A stretch of DNA of 64,000 bases from Alviniconcha marisindica (lineage: Eukaryota > Mollusca > Gastropoda > Provannidae), in NCBI GenBank assembly GCA_018857735.1, contig JABMCL010002673.1, positions 1,011,001-1,075,000 on the forward strand, given 5' to 3'. Under the pieces are notes generated by a model, which had not been told where the DNA came from, made no database searches, and was given only the letters and a program-made list of their open reading frames with translations. How positions within the stretch are numbered: position 1 is the stretch's first letter; every line of letters starts with the position of its first letter. Shown here piece by piece: positions 1 to 12,414 of this stretch. Both the position numbers and the translations under genes were made by a program.

Positions 1-2
1 AG

Positions 3-47
3 GCCACGGAGTTCAAGGAGTCTGATTTTAAAGATGATGATTTATGA
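3..47 (+). CDS. Possible 3' end of a + strand gene (last 14 codons)
   Basis: The first bases of the window read as an open frame of 14 codons ending in TGA, with an acidic, charged tail (ATEFKESDFKDDDL). The window starts with AG, so a splice acceptor could sit exactly at the edge. The following sequence is T-rich and UTR-like. I do not recognise the protein. The case rests on peptide character and on + strand T-richness continuing to about 20.3 kb. Fourteen codons are too few to exclude chance. Confidence 0.3.
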   Translation, partial: ATEFKESDFKDDDL

Positions 48-699
48 AAATGGTGTTAGTTCCCAGTGTATGTTACATTTTTGGTTTTTTTGGTTTGGTT
101 TTGTGGAAAGTCATGATGTTGAAGTATTGCTCTAAGTCATCATGGTATGTTTTGGACAAGGACATTTGAGGTGAGTTGTTGATTATTCAGATCTCTGTAG
201 GAGGCTTTGAAGAGAGTGACAGGTACAACATCAGAAGGGACCAAGTGATTTGCTTTGTATAAATAGGTGTTTTGTGCTCACCAGTGTAGCTTCTCCAGGA
301 AAGATGTACTAATGGTTACTAAATTCTGTTTTGTGTTATGAGCGATTGTGCTATTTTGAGTTAGTGTTATCTGTTCTTCACGATGAATCACTGGTTATTG
401 CAAGTTTGCAGTGTGGTGCTGATAACTCGAATGCACTGATCACTGGGCAAGAGAATAATTTACGTTGACATGGGGTATTTTGGGGCTAAACGGTATGCTG
501 TCAGCAGGACTTAAAACCACAGTTATGTTGACACAGTGTTTGCATTATCAGCGTTTATATGACGCGAAGGGCACTCTCCGCTGTGCGGTCATTGCCAACA
601 GCGCAGGAGTTCTCTTCGCTGTGCTGATAACGCAGGCATGGGAAGAAGGGCCTGGGGAAGTTTGCTGCATCAGATAATCGTTATGTGCAGGGAAGGTGC
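48..699. other. No gene seen; T-rich, 3' UTR-like sequence
   Basis: No coding pattern or structured RNA seen. The + strand is rich in T and TG, as expected for a 3' UTR or intron of a + strand transcript. Confidence 0.4.
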
Positions 700-1320
700 A
701 GTGGGGGAACCCAGCTTGTGCTGGTCAGAGTTCTGCGCTACCAGTTATGACACTCTACAGCGGTACCCTTGCAGGACAAAATATCTGGGACCGTTAAAGG
801 GGAACCCGGGGAACCCTGCTTGTGTTTGTCAGAGTTCTGCACTACCAGTTATGACACTCTACAGCGGTACCCTTGCAGGACAAAATATCTGGGACCGTTA
901 AAGGGGAACCCGGGGAACCCTGCTTGTGTTTGTCAGAGTTCTGCACTACCAGTTATGACACTCTACAGCGGTACCCTTGCAGGACAAAATATCTGGGACC
1001 GTTAAAGGGGAACCCGGGGAACCCTGCTTGTGTTTGTCAGAGTTCTGCGCTACCAGTTCCTGACACTCTACAGCGGTACCTGTGCAGGACAAAATATCTG
1101 GGACTGTTAAAGGGGAACCAGGGGAACCCTGCTTGTGTTTGTCAGAGTTCTGCGCTACCAGTTCCTGACACTCTACAGCAGTGCTCTTGCAGGACAAAAT
1201 ATCTGGGACTATTAAAGGGGAACCAGGGGAACCCTGCTTGTGTTTGTCAGAGTTCTGCATTGCCAGTTCCTGACACTCTACAGCGGTACCCTTGCAGAAC
1301 AAAATATCTGGGACCATTAA
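700..1320. repeat. 104/105-bp minisatellite, about 5.5 units
   Basis: The word gacactctac recurs at 749, 853, 957, 1062, 1167 and 1272, a period of 104-105 bp. Each unit also contains a TTAAAGGGGAAC-like word. The last unit runs directly into an element starting with the same word at 1317. The frames opened by the repeat (152 aa on each strand) are a by-product of the period. Confidence 0.95.
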
Positions 1321-2013
1321 AGGGGAATTGAACTGAAGAAGCGTCACAGGCTGTATTGATAGGAAATGGAGTTGGGGGTGGTATACACAGCAGGTTTTCC
1401 ACACAATTTCTGGTACCGTTTGTTAAAATTTGACATTTGAAAGCTGCAAAAACTTGACTGTGATTGCTGCAGCTCCCAAGCAGTCTGTGTCAGTGATGTC
1501 GTGAACAAGGCCACGATGTGTGGCCAAAACCTCATGATGGGTCTTGTATGTGAAAAAATCTGAAATGAGAATGACTGCTAGCATTCTAAAACAAGAACCA
1601 AACACATAAAAGGTTCAAAATAACGCTAGTTATTAGGAGAAAACACAACGTGCAAATTTTCGGGGTAAACCCCTTTATCAAGCTATAAGATGACATGACA
1701 CATAAACAACTATTAAATGGTGAAAAAGGATGAAAAATGAGATGGAGAGCTAAGCCACTCATCTTTTTTTGGTTGAACTATGTCATAATGTAATAGGTTT
1801 CATGTGTTACATGCCAGTCTTTTCTGCTCTTCACTGCTAAAGAGTGAAACAACATGGCTGCACACTGAGGATCTCTGATCCGAAGCAAAAAATAAAAACT
1901 GCACAATCACTTTTGTATTGATATTGACACAGGAACAAAATGAATCCTGCAGATGGAGAGATATTTACACATTTTTTCTTCGCACCAACTTGTGTCTTTG
2001 CTTCTACTCCCTG
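1321..2013. mobile_element. MITE-like element with TTAA flanks, interrupted by a second repeat
   Basis: The left end is TTAA plus AGGGGAATTGAACTGAAG at 1317. The right end is a degenerate CTACTCCCTG plus TTAA at 2014-2017. The two ends match the compact copy at 13618-13993 (shared stretches near 1335-1510 and 1850-1990). The middle, about 1560-1840, is a separate dispersed repeat also seen at 44085-44370. No transposase frame is present. Confidence 0.6.
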
Positions 2014-4300
2014 TTAATAATGTTGGCCTCTTCCAAACAAAAACTTGACCTGAAAGAACCAAAGCCTCAGGGAGTGTAAACCTAACGGGGGGATAAGTCG
2101 ATTTGTATTTCTGGGATAAGTCGATTTGTATTTCTTCCAGCAAAGCTGCAGGTTAAAGTAGTTTATTTTGAGAGGGTTGCATTTGCAGTGTGCTAGGTAG
2201 GCTTACAGTTCTTTTTACGGGGTGGGCGGGTGGCAGGGGCGAGGGAGGGCTATCATGCTCCTGTTGTTGTTACACTTCCGTTTTTACCCACAACTTCCTG
2301 TGAGTTAAGTGAGACTGGGCTTGCAGAGTGGCTGACCAATTCCACTGAAGAAAAAAAAGAAGAGAGAAAATAAGCTGTCACCTCTTGGTCCAAACACGCA
2401 AAAGGTTGAAAAGAACGCTGATTTTCATAGGATAACACAAAATGTGTGCCTGTTTTCAGCGTAAACCCCTTTTTCCAAGCAACACACTGAATTAACAAAC
2501 AAAAAAATTGTTTGTTTTTACACCCAATCAGTCAGTACAATTGTATCAGGGTGAGGACAGGTAAACAATGATAAAGTAATGAAAATTGTCTACTTGCCCT
2601 AGTGCTGTTAGTGTCTGTTGGAGAGTCTGGAATGCTGGCATTCTTCAACACTTCCTGAGCATGCCCTGAAAAGGTGTTGTTGTTTTTTGTGTTGCCTTGT
2701 GAAAATCAGCGCTCTTTTTAACCTTGTGTATGTTTGATCTTGTTTCAGAGCTTTAGCAGTCAACTTTGTTTCAGATTTTGTTGTCTGTGGGTTCAATGAA
2801 AAGAAAGACTGTATTCTAAGTTTAAGTTTTAACATTCTGTACTCTATTTTGGATGGTAAAATGTTGCTTCCTTTTGGGATGAACAGGCCATATGTATATG
2901 TATATGATGCAGATACCCTTTCATCTTATGGAGAAAAAATAATCTTGCAAGCGTTGTTCAAGATTGTAAAGGTTGTGTTACCAGATATTTTGGATACTAT
3001 TAATGTTTTAATGCCACTGGAAGAGAGGACCGTTATATTTGCTTTTGGTGTCAGACCTGGATGAATCCTTAAATCATGGCTGTTATAAAAAAAAAATCAC
3101 TACTTGTTCTGTTGTATGGTAATGATGCACAAAATTAATGTCAAAGTGACCATGAAGGTCGCCCAGTCCTACTCCTGGTATTTCACATGTATTAACACAG
3201 TAACAGTGATTTCTTTTTGACTCTGTGATTGTAACTGATGAAATCTATCACATGTGTTGATATGTTCAGTTTTGTTTTTGTTTCTTTGTGTCTTTGAAAT
3301 TAGCAAACTGGTGAGATTCTGTTTTTTTGGAGTGTGGTGCATTCACGTGTTGTGCAATTTTGGATTGCTTTGACTTTGAGGATGTGAGGTGACTGATGCA
3401 AACGGCGTGGCCGCTGTCATCTTTCTGAATGGCCACGGTTCACTGAACCACACAGTCTTTATTTTTTTAGGAGTCTCAAGTGTGTTGAAGGTGGCAACTT
3501 GCAATGCGTCTTGTGGCGCTTTTGGAACTTGGGGACACAGGTGTGCCTCAGTTTAACACAGAGGAGGTTGCCTGTTTTGGACGAGCCTTGACAGTCCGCT
3601 CCGGAGTGGTTGTTCAGAAAGATGGCGGCGTTAGCGGAAAGAGCAAAACTGTGATATCAACTGAAACTGTCGAGTGAATCAGTTGACTTCATCATCTGGA
3701 GGTGGTTTTCTAGCTTTTCGTTGCGGAAATATTTTTTGTCAGGATCGAGTCTTTGATCAGTCTGTGTTGACCTTTTACATAATTATGCATACTTATGCAC
3801 TTGCAATCAGATTTGTTTTGGGGAAGCTTTTTACATACATCAACAGAACCCCCCCCCCCCCCCCCCCCCACCAACAAATTAATGAATTTGGGAAGATTGT
3901 TGTATTAAGTGGTAGCTATTTATATTGTAAGTGTTGGTGATTTGTTTGTGGGACCATGTTTTTTGGTTTTAATCATTTTCTCCACCCCAAGAAATGGATA
4001 AGAAGCAAAGCAGCCATAGGAATGCATTCTGATTATTTTTGCTGTTGCTTGTATTGCTTACGTTTTCTGTGTATTCATTTAAACCATCAGACTGGTAAGC
4101 AGAAGGTCGTGAAAAGGTGTAGCCATGGTATAATTTCCAGTTGAAAAAGAGAGGTATGTACATAAATCTCTGATTAAGGTGGTGTTGCTTTTTTGCTTTC
4201 AGTTATTTTTAGTGTACAGGCTATGAATATTGCTTTATTGAACGCTGTTTAGCTTTGTGTGATGAAAGTCTCTGTAGTTTGACCCAGTTGTCTGCATGTA
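2014..4300. other. No gene seen; dispersed repeats and a poly-C run
   Basis: Contains an inverted-repeat element (2395-2735), one forward copy of a conserved dispersed motif (2519-2556) and a run of about 20 C (3850-3869). A 71-codon frame at 2849-3064 has no recognisable domain or splice support. Confidence 0.5.
2395..2735. mobile_element. Inverted-repeat element of the AAAAGGTTGAAAAGAACGC family
   Basis: The arm at about 2398-2428 (aaaggttgaaaagaacgctg) returns as its reverse complement at about 2700-2728. Related sequence occurs at 1596-1750, 31565-31615, 44085-44370 and 45415-45690. It is non-coding and has the look of a short non-autonomous element. Confidence 0.6.
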
Positions 4301-4319
4301 TTAAGTGTGCTTGTGCAGT

Positions 4320-4358
4320 GACCCGGATATAACCATTCTGGTTCTCTGGGCATAAAAG
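4320..4358 (-). repeat. Dispersed motif copy, reverse orientation
   Basis: Reads CCCGGATATAACCATTCTGG and onward, the reverse complement of the motif ending GGTTATATCAGGGYGA found across the window. Confidence 0.6.
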
Positions 4359-4429
4359 TTGTGCAGTGTGAGTGTGTGTGTGCGTATGCATGCATAAATG
4401 CATGTGCACATGCTGGCATTTTGCATGCG

Positions 4430-5805
4430 TGAGTGTGCATGCATTTGTGTACATGAGTGCATGCATACGTGTAAATATGTGTATGTGGTGTCCATGTGTA
4501 TTTGTGTATGCTTCTGTTTGTGTTTGTGTTGATGTATGCATGCATGCACCTTGCATGTGTGTTTGTCTTCTGTGCGTAAGTGCTCGCATTCATGAGCGTG
4601 CATGTTTGTGTGCATACGTGTAAATATGTGTATGTGTGTCCATGTGTATTTGTGTATGCTTCTGTTTGTGTTTGTGTTGATGTATGCATGCATGCACCTT
4701 GCATGTGTGTTTGTCTTCTGTGCGTAAGTGCTCGCATTCATGAGCGTGCATGTTTGTGTGCATACGTGTAAATATGTGTATGTGTGTCCATGTGTATTTG
4801 TGTATGCTTCTGTTTGTGTTTGTGTTGATGTATGCATGCATGCACCTTGCATGTGTGTTTGTCTTCTGTGCGTAAGTGCTCGCATTCATGAGCGTGCATG
4901 TTTGTGTGCATACGTGTAAATATGTGTATGTGTGTCCATGTGTATTTGTGTATGCTTCTGTTTGTGTTTGTGTTGATGTATGCATGCATGCACCTTGCAT
5001 GTGTGTTTGTCTTCTGTGCGTAAGTGCTCGCATTCATGAGCGTGCATGTTTGTGTGCATACGTGTAAATATGTGTATGTGTGTCCATGTGTATTTGTGTA
5101 TGCTTCTGTTTGTGTTTGTGTTGATGTATGCATGCATGCACCTTGCATGTGTGTTTGTCTTCTGTGCGTAAGTGCTCGCATTCATGAGCGTGCATGTTTG
5201 TGTGCATACGTGTAAATATGTGTATGTGTGTCCATGTGTATTTGTGTATGCTTCTGTTTGTGTTTGTGTTGATGTATGCATGCATGCACCTTGCATGTGT
5301 GTTTGTCTTCTGTGCGTAAGTGCTCGCATTCATGAGCGTGCATGTTTGTGTGCATACGTGTAAATATGTGTATGTGGTGTCCATGTGTATTTGTGTATGC
5401 TTCTGTTTGTGTTTGTGTTGATGTATGCATGCATGCACCTTGCATGTGTGTTTGTCTTCTGTGCGTAAGTGCTCGCATTCATGAGCGTGCATGTTTGTGT
5501 GCATACGTGTAAATATGTGTATGTGTGTCCATGTGTATTTGTGTATGCTTCTGTTTGTGTTTGTGTTGATGTATGCATGCATGCACCTTGCATGTGTGTT
5601 TGTCTTCTGTGCGTAAGTGCTCGCATTCATGAGCGTGCATGTTTGTGTGCATACGTGTAAATATGTGTATGTGGTGTCCATGTGTATTTGTGTATGCTTC
5701 TGTTTGTGTTTGTGTTGATGTATGCATGCATGCACCTTGCATGTGTGTTTGTCTTCTGTGCGTAAGTGCTCGCATTCATGAGCGTGCATGTTTGTGTGCA
5801 CTGCG
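4430..5805. repeat. 148-bp TG-rich minisatellite, about 9 units
   Basis: Units repeat every 148 bp, with 149 where a G is inserted in tatgtggtgtcc (units ending near 5478 and 5775). Copies are almost identical. Each carries tgcatgcatgca and is purine/pyrimidine alternating, a Z-DNA-prone composition. No TGA/TAG/TAA falls in several frames, so the long minus-strand frames here are artefacts. Confidence 0.97.
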
Positions 5806-7645
5806 TGTACTTGCAGACTGTATATGTAACACAACAGATGTGGGCTGCTATGTTGGCCAAACTGTAGGCTGTGTGTGTGTGTGTGTGTGTGTGCATAAAC
5901 CTGCATGTACTTGTAGACTGTATATGTAACACAACAGATGTGGGCTGCTATGTTGGCCAAACTGTAGGCTGTGTGTGTGTGTGTGTGTGTGTGCATAAAC
6001 CTGCATGTACTTGTAGACTGTATATGTAACACAACAGATGTGGGCTGCTATGTTGGCCAAACTGTAGGCTGTGTGTGTGTGTGTGTGTGTGTGCATAAAC
6101 CTGCATGTACTTGTAGACTGTATATGTAACACAACAGATGTGGGCTGCTATGTTGGCCAAACTGTAGGCTGTGTGTGTGTGTGTGTGTGTGTGCATAAAC
6201 CTGCATGTACTTGTAGACTGTATATGTAACACAACAGATGTGGGCTGCTATGTTGGCCAAACTGTAGGCTGTGTGTGTGTGTGTGTGTGTGTGCATAAAC
6301 CTGCATGTACTTGTAGACTGTATATGTAACACAACAGATGTGGGCTGCTATGTTGGCCAAACTGTAGGCTTGTGTGTGTGTGTGTGTGTGCATAAACCTG
6401 CATGTACTTGTAGACTGTATATGTAACACAACAGATGTGGGCTGCTATGTTGGCCAAACTGTAGGCTGTGTGTGTGTGTGTGTGTGTGTGCATAAACCTG
6501 CATGTACTTGTAGACTGTATATGTAACACAACAGATGTGGGCTGCTATGTTGGCCAAACTGTAGGCTGTGTGTGTGTGTGTGTGTGTGCATAAACCTGCA
6601 TGTACTTGTAGACTGTATATGTAACACAACAGATGTGGGCTGCTATGTTGGCCAAACTGTAGGCTGTGTGTGTTGTGTGTGTGTGCATAAACCTGCATGT
6701 ACTTGTAGACTGTATATGTAACACAACAGATGTGGGCTGCTATGTTGGCCAAACTGTAGGCTGTGTGTGTGTGTGTGTGCATAAACCTGCATGTACTTGT
6801 AGATTGTATATGTAACACAACAGATGTGGGCTGCTATGTTGGCCAAACTGTAGGCTGTGTGTGTGTGTGTGTGTGTGCATAAACCTGCATGTACTTGTAG
6901 ATTGTATGTGTAACGCAACAGATGTGGGCTGCTATGTTGGCCAAACTGTAGGCTGTGTGTGTGTGTGTGTGCATAAACCTGCATGTACTTGTAGACTGTA
7001 TATGTAACACAACAGATGTGGGCTGCTATGTTGGCCAAACTGTAGGCTGTGTGTGTGTGTGTGTGCATAAACCTGCATGTACTTGTAGATTGTATATGTA
7101 ACACAACAGATGTGGGCTGCTATGTTGGCCAAACTGTAGGCTGTGTGTGTGTGTGTGTGTGTGTGCATAAACCTGCATGTACTTGTAGATTGTATGTGTA
7201 ACGCAACAGATGTGGGCTGCTATGTTGGCCAAACTGTAGGCTGTGTGTGTGTGTGTGTGCATAAACCTGCATGTACTTGTAGATTGTATATGTAACACAA
7301 CAGATGTGGGCTGCTATGTTGGCCAAACTGTAGGCGGGTGTGTGTGTGTGTGTGTGTGCATAAACCTGCATGTACTTGTAGATTGTATGTGTAACGCAAC
7401 AGATGTGGGCTGCTATGTTGGCCAAACTGTAGGCTGTGTGTGTGTGTGTGTGCATAAACCTGCATGTACTTGTAGATTGTATATGTAACACAACAGATGT
7501 GGGCTGCTATGTTGGCCAAACTGTAGGCTGTGTGTGTGTGTGTGTGTGTGCATAAACCTGCATGTACTTGTAGATTGTATGTGTAACGCAACAGATGATA
7601 TGTAACACAGCAGATGTGGGCTGCTATGTTGGCCAAACTGTAAGC
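5806..7645. repeat. 94-100-bp compound minisatellite with internal (GT)n, about 18 units
   Basis: The fixed part runs from gcataaacctgcatgtactt to gttggccaaactgtaggc and is followed by a (GT)n tract of variable length. The left units are nearly identical and 100 bp. The right units are shorter, and two variants (tatatgtaacacaac and tatgtgtaacgcaac) alternate from about 7087 on, giving a two-unit higher-order period of about 194 bp. Confidence 0.97.
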
Positions 7646-8260
7646 CACGCCAGGAGATGCTGCCCTTCCCTGTGCCAGTTCTCGCCCCAGCTGTGCTGCG
7701 TGACTGTGGAAATGTACTTGCACTCCAGGGCTCTGACCCCATTCCAGTCACTCAGAGAGTGTGGTGTTGGAATGGATCTCACCCTCGTGCTGTCGCCCGC
7801 TGCTCTCCTCAATCCCCATGTGACTCAACTCAGCATGTTGCCAGAGCCCTGCTCCGCTTTTCCCCTGGTTTGGTTTTGTCGTCCAAGTAGAGAAATTGCA
7901 AAGCCCTCTTCCCCGTTTCCATTCCCTTGCTGTGATTTTGTTATCCAAGTAGAGATATAGAGAAACTGCAAGAGCCCCCTGAACCCTGTTTGATTTTGTC
8001 ACCCAAGTAGAGAAATTGCAGAGCCCCCATGCTTTTTTTTGGTCTTTGTAATATAGAAATTGCAAAGTCCCCCCCCTCCCCCCCCCACCCATCCCCCCCA
8101 TCCTGCTTGGAGACTGATTGACACATTGTGTGTTGGAGCACTGTCATATTTGTGAGATTAGTGGTTGTATGTCAAGTATTACTGCACCTTTCTTTCCCCT
8201 TCTTTGCAGCTATATTACTGTCAGTGGTGAAAAAAGATGGCATTGCAGGCATAATTTATG
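7646..8260. other. No gene; degenerate short repeat near 7860-8075
   Basis: Words like ccaagtagagaaattgcaaa recur about every 50-60 bp between 7868 and 8060, roughly four degenerate copies. Nothing else is recognisable. Confidence 0.6.
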
Positions 8261-8261
8261 C

Positions 8262-9430
8262 ATCTCCCCCCTCCTATCCCCCCACTCCCTCCCCTCTCCC
8301 CAATTCTGGCTGTCCGTCACCATCATTATCTCTCCCTTCCTCCCCCACCTCACACTCCCTCCCCTCTCCCCCAATTTTGCTGTCCGTCACCATCATTATC
8401 CCCCCCCTTCCACCCCCCACCTCACACTCCCTCTCCCCCAATTTTGGCTGTACATCACCATCATTATCTCTCCCCTCCCCTTCCACCCCCACCTCACACT
8501 CCCTCCCCTCTCCCCCAATTTTGGCTGTCCGTCACCATCATTATTTTCTCCCCCCCCCTTCCACCCCCACCTCACACTCCTCCCCTCTCCCCAATTTGGC
8601 TGTACATCACCATCATTGTCTCTCCCCCCCCCTTCCACCCCCACCTCACACTCCCTCCCCTCTCCCCCAATTTTGGCTGTCTGTCACCAACATTATCCTC
8701 CCCCACCCCCCTTCCACCCCCACCTCACACTCCCTCCCCTCTCCCCCAATTTTGGCTGTCCGTCACCATCATTATTTCTCCCCCCCTTCCACCCCCTACC
8801 TCACACTCCTTCCCCTCTCCCCCAATTTTGGCTGTCCATCACCATCATTATCTCTTTCGCCCCCCCCTTCCACCCCCCACCTCACACTCCTCCCTCTCCC
8901 CCAATTTTGGCTGTACATCACCATCAGTATCTCTCTCCCACCCCCTTCCACCCCCCACCTCACACTCCTTCCCCTCTCCCCCAATTTTGGCTGTACATCA
9001 CCATCATTATCTCTCTCCCACCCCCCTTCCACCCCCCACCTCACACTCCTTCCCCTCTCCCCCAATTTTGGCTGTACATCACCATCAGTAACTCTCTCCC
9101 ACCCCCTTCCACCCCCACCTCACACTCCTTCCCCTCTCCCCCAATTTTGGCTGTACATCACCATCAGTATCTCTCTCCCACCCCCCTTCCACCCCCCACC
9201 TCACACTCCTTCCCCTCTCCCCCAATTTTGGCTGTACATCACCATCATTATCTCTCTCCCACCCCCCTTCCACCCCCCACCTCACACTCCTTCCCCTCTC
9301 CCCCAATTTTGGCTGTACATCACCATCAGTATCTCTCTCCCACCCCCCTTCCACCCCCCACCTCACACTCCTTCCCCTCTCCCCCAATTTTGGCTGTACA
9401 TCACCATCAGTATCTCTCTCCCGTCCTCTC
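8262..9430. repeat. About 80-bp pyrimidine-rich minisatellite, about 15 units
   Basis: Units contain caattttggctgtacatcac, then tctctcccacccc and cttccaccccc tracts, with a period of about 75-81 bp. The + strand is almost pure C/T between the conserved words. All three + frames stay open (up to 442 codons) because the unit lacks stops, not because it codes. Confidence 0.96.
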
Positions 9431-10424
9431 CCCCCCATGAGGCAACTCCACATTGAACAAGTTGATCAAGAAAGAGATTTCCATGTGCTTGCTCAGCCGT
9501 GTAATAAAGCTGATTTGGTGTAACTTACAGTCTCCGCATGCCGGAAGAAGCGTACGGCGACGAAATTGTAAAAACTTGTTGCATGTGCCTGGCGCATCTC
9601 ATCGGTTTCTTTGTGATCATTTTCTTGACTGGCTTAAGCCGAAGCTGCAGGCTATGGGTGTGCTGGCAAGCGTGTGTGCTTTCAGCTTTCTCTACTGTGT
9701 GGTTCATGCGGGGGCGGTTACTGAGCTGTTGCCCCGTGCAACATTTAATATCCGCTCAGTGTGTGTAGTGCTTTAATAGCTGTGCTTCTCTCTGCGTGGT
9801 TCATGCGGGGCGATTACTGAGCTGTCACCCCGTGCAACATTTTATTTCTACTCAGTGTGCATCAGTGCTGCTTTGAAAGCTGTGGTCAGTGTGTTTGTGT
9901 GTTGGCTTGGGTGGATCAGAAAATCCAGGATTTCCATCTTGCTTTTTTTTTTCTTTCCTGATAATATTGTGGTAAAAAAAGAAAAGAAAAAAGTGCAGTA
10001 CATGGGGGAACCCCCTCCATTTCTTCCCCAGAAAAAAATTCTTCCCCCCCCCCAACAAAAGCCCACACATGAAAACAAATGTAATTGCAGACCTGTGCAG
10101 GCACTTTTTATTTTTTTATTTTATTTTTAATTTGCTTGAAAAATGTGATTTCTGTTTGATTTCACTTTTACTGTTTTAGCTTCTTTTTTCGCTGTTGTTG
10201 CAAGAAAAGTTGGACAGCAAGAAAAGTTGTTTCCATGGTTACTAGTGCTTGCACTTATTCTGTGATGCGTTTCATTGGCTGCACCAGTATTGCACTGTTG
10301 TTTTTCTCCTAGGGTATGTGGAGTGTGGTGCTTACACATTTTGCAAGAACCAATTATTAACAGGTACAGAGGGCTCTGAGCTGCCAGTCATCCGAGCGGT
10401 TTCAGCCAATCAGAACATTACAAA
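9431..10424. other. No certain gene; duplicated 100-bp block and a poly-A signal candidate
   Basis: AATAAA lies at 9503-9508 on the + strand. A block with tggttcatgcgggg and ccccgtgcaacattt occurs twice (about 9698 and 9797). A hydrophobic frame at 9538-9768 follows an acceptor-like ttacag, but I recognise no family and trust no donor. Confidence 0.4.
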
Positions 10425-10805
10425 TGTGGGAGAAGGCCAAAGAAAGGTATGGGAGAAGGTGGAAGAGAGGTATGGGAGAAGGTGGAAGAGAGGTATGGGA
10501 GAAGGCCAAAGAGAGGTATGGGAGAAGGCCAAAGAGAGGTATGGGAGAAGGTGGAAGAGAGGTATGGGAGAAGGTGGCAGAGAGGTATGGGAGGTCAAAG
10601 AGAGGTGTGGGAGAAGGCCAAAGAGAGGTATGGGAGAAGGTGTAAGAGAGATGTGAGAGGTCAGAGAGGGGTGTGGGAGAAGGTCAAAGAGAGGTGTGGG
10701 AAAAAGAGAGATGTGGGAGATGGTCAAAGAGAGGTATGGGAAAAGGTCAAAGAGGGGTGTGGGAGAAGGTCAAAGAGGGGTGTGGGAAAAGGTTGAAGAG
10801 CTTTG
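10425..10805. repeat. 21-22-bp polypurine minisatellite
   Basis: gaggtatgggagaaggccaa and variants are repeated about 17 times. The + strand is nearly all G/A for 380 bp, a composition that can form triplex DNA. Open frames in it are periodic artefacts. Confidence 0.95.
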
Positions 10806-11439
10806 AAGATATCATGCTTTGCCCACCGGCTAAAGCTTAGCAGCAGAGTAAATGACTGTGGCAGACTCTGACCAAAACCTTTGAAATAAGGAACAGCGCA
10901 CGTTCAGTGACGATGAGTGATAATAGTTGCAGTGAGGTGAGGCAAAATCAGTTCAGTTGAATATCTGGACTGGCTGAGAGTCAGGTCACTGTGCGTTCCA
11001 CCAGTCAACACAGTGCAAGGTGTTGGTCAGGCTGAGAGCTTGTGTGAACGTAACGAGGCGGGGCTTTGAGCTTAACATGGAACCCTCTACTGCGTTGCCA
11101 ACCTAGCTGCTTCCTTTTTGTTTTGAGTCAAAGTCGAGAAGACAGTAATTGTGATATGAGTGTGCTGTTTGAGTTTATTCCCAGTTAACTCTTGCAAAAG
11201 CTCCAAGCCCTTACTAGACACAGTCTGCATGGCAGAGTGATCTCACAATGTGTATTTTTGTGCACGGTGCAAACAGACACTTTGTATTTACTCCCCATTC
11301 AGATCAAAAACAGACTGCAAATCCGACTTGCTTCTGACCAACCTGAATGGAAAATGGTACTATATTGTATATGGTGGTTATGGTGTGGAACAAATCTATA
11401 TTTTAACCGATCTTGAAACGTCTTCCATCCACTGTTTTT
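10806..11439. other. No gene seen
   Basis: Unique-looking AT-balanced sequence with no splice-supported frame or repeat that I can identify. Confidence 0.4.
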
Positions 11440-11715
11440 GGTACTCTGGTTTTAACAGTGCAATGGGTGGCACAAGCGTGCCATGCATTTTGTAGGTACT
11501 CTGGTTTTAACTGTGCACTGGGTGGCACAAGTGTGCCATGCATTTTGTAGGTACTCTGGTTTTAACAGTGCTCTGGGTGGCGCAAGTGTGCCATGCATAT
11601 TGTAGGTACTCTGGTTTTAACAGTGCACTGGGTGGCGCAAGTGTGCCATGCATTTTGTAGGTACTCTGGTTTTAACAGTGCACTGGGTGGCACAAGTGTA
11701 CCATGCATTTTGTAA
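11440..11715. repeat. 55-bp minisatellite, 5 units
   Basis: tactctggttttaacagtgc recurs at about 11442, 11497, 11552, 11608 and 11663. Confidence 0.95.
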
Positions 11716-12089
11716 TTTTGCAGGTGTTATAGTCGTTGTTAGATGCTGTTGATGCTTTCTGCAGTTGCCTGCCATGGTGGTGAGAGTTGTGGGTCAGTGC
11801 TGTGTGTTGTGTAACTGTAAAAATGAAAACATACTAATTTATTAAGTACTGGTTTTTTGTCCGCCTTCTGTTGCTTAACTATTATTGCGCTAACTGTATT
11901 TGAAGTGAAACCTGAATTAGGGTTGTGTGTTTTTACTTGTATAGAAGAAGAATGTCATGGTTTGACCACAACTGTTACCTTACCCACTGTAAGCCTTTCG
12001 TGTGTATTGTCAGTATGGTTACCTGATTTTAGACTGTTAAAAAGTGACGGCATGAAATTGTGAAATCTCAGTCTTAAACTGATAAACCC

Positions 12090-12370
12090 ATATATTTTCA
12101 TGACATGGTGGGAGTTACCCATATTTTGTCATGACTTTATAGGAGTTACCCATGTTTTTTCATGACTTGGTAGGAGTTACCCATACTTCTTCATGATTGG
12201 TAGGAGTTACCCATATTTGTTCATGACTTGATAGGAGTTGCCCATATTTTTTCATGACTTGATAGGAGTTGCCCATATTTTTTCATGACTTGATATGAGT
12301 TACCCATATTGTTTCATGACTTGGCATTATGGAGTTACCCATAGTTTTCCATGACATGGTGGAAGTTACT
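12090..12370. repeat. About 31-bp minisatellite, about 9 units
   Basis: ggagttacccatattttttc followed by atgactt is repeated with small changes. Confidence 0.93.
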
Positions 12371-12414
12371 AGTGTCACAGCCAGGAGACTATTGATGATC
12401 ATACTCCATACTTT

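Noticed and set aside
2849..3064. 71-aa frame without low complexity
   Set aside because: No domain recognised, no splice context, AT-rich surroundings; the length is possible by chance.
4430..5805. CRISPR-like array of regular units
   Set aside because: The units are contiguous with no unique spacers, in a eukaryotic genome; this is a minisatellite. The same holds for the other arrays.
4221..7723. Many His/Thr- or Cys/Val-rich frames (up to 332 aa)
   Set aside because: They are translations of TG/CA-rich tandem repeats; all frames repeat with the DNA period and no splice or start signal supports them.
8118..9456. 440- and 442-aa Pro/Ser-rich frames
   Set aside because: Three overlapping open frames in one minisatellite show that openness comes from the unit composition.
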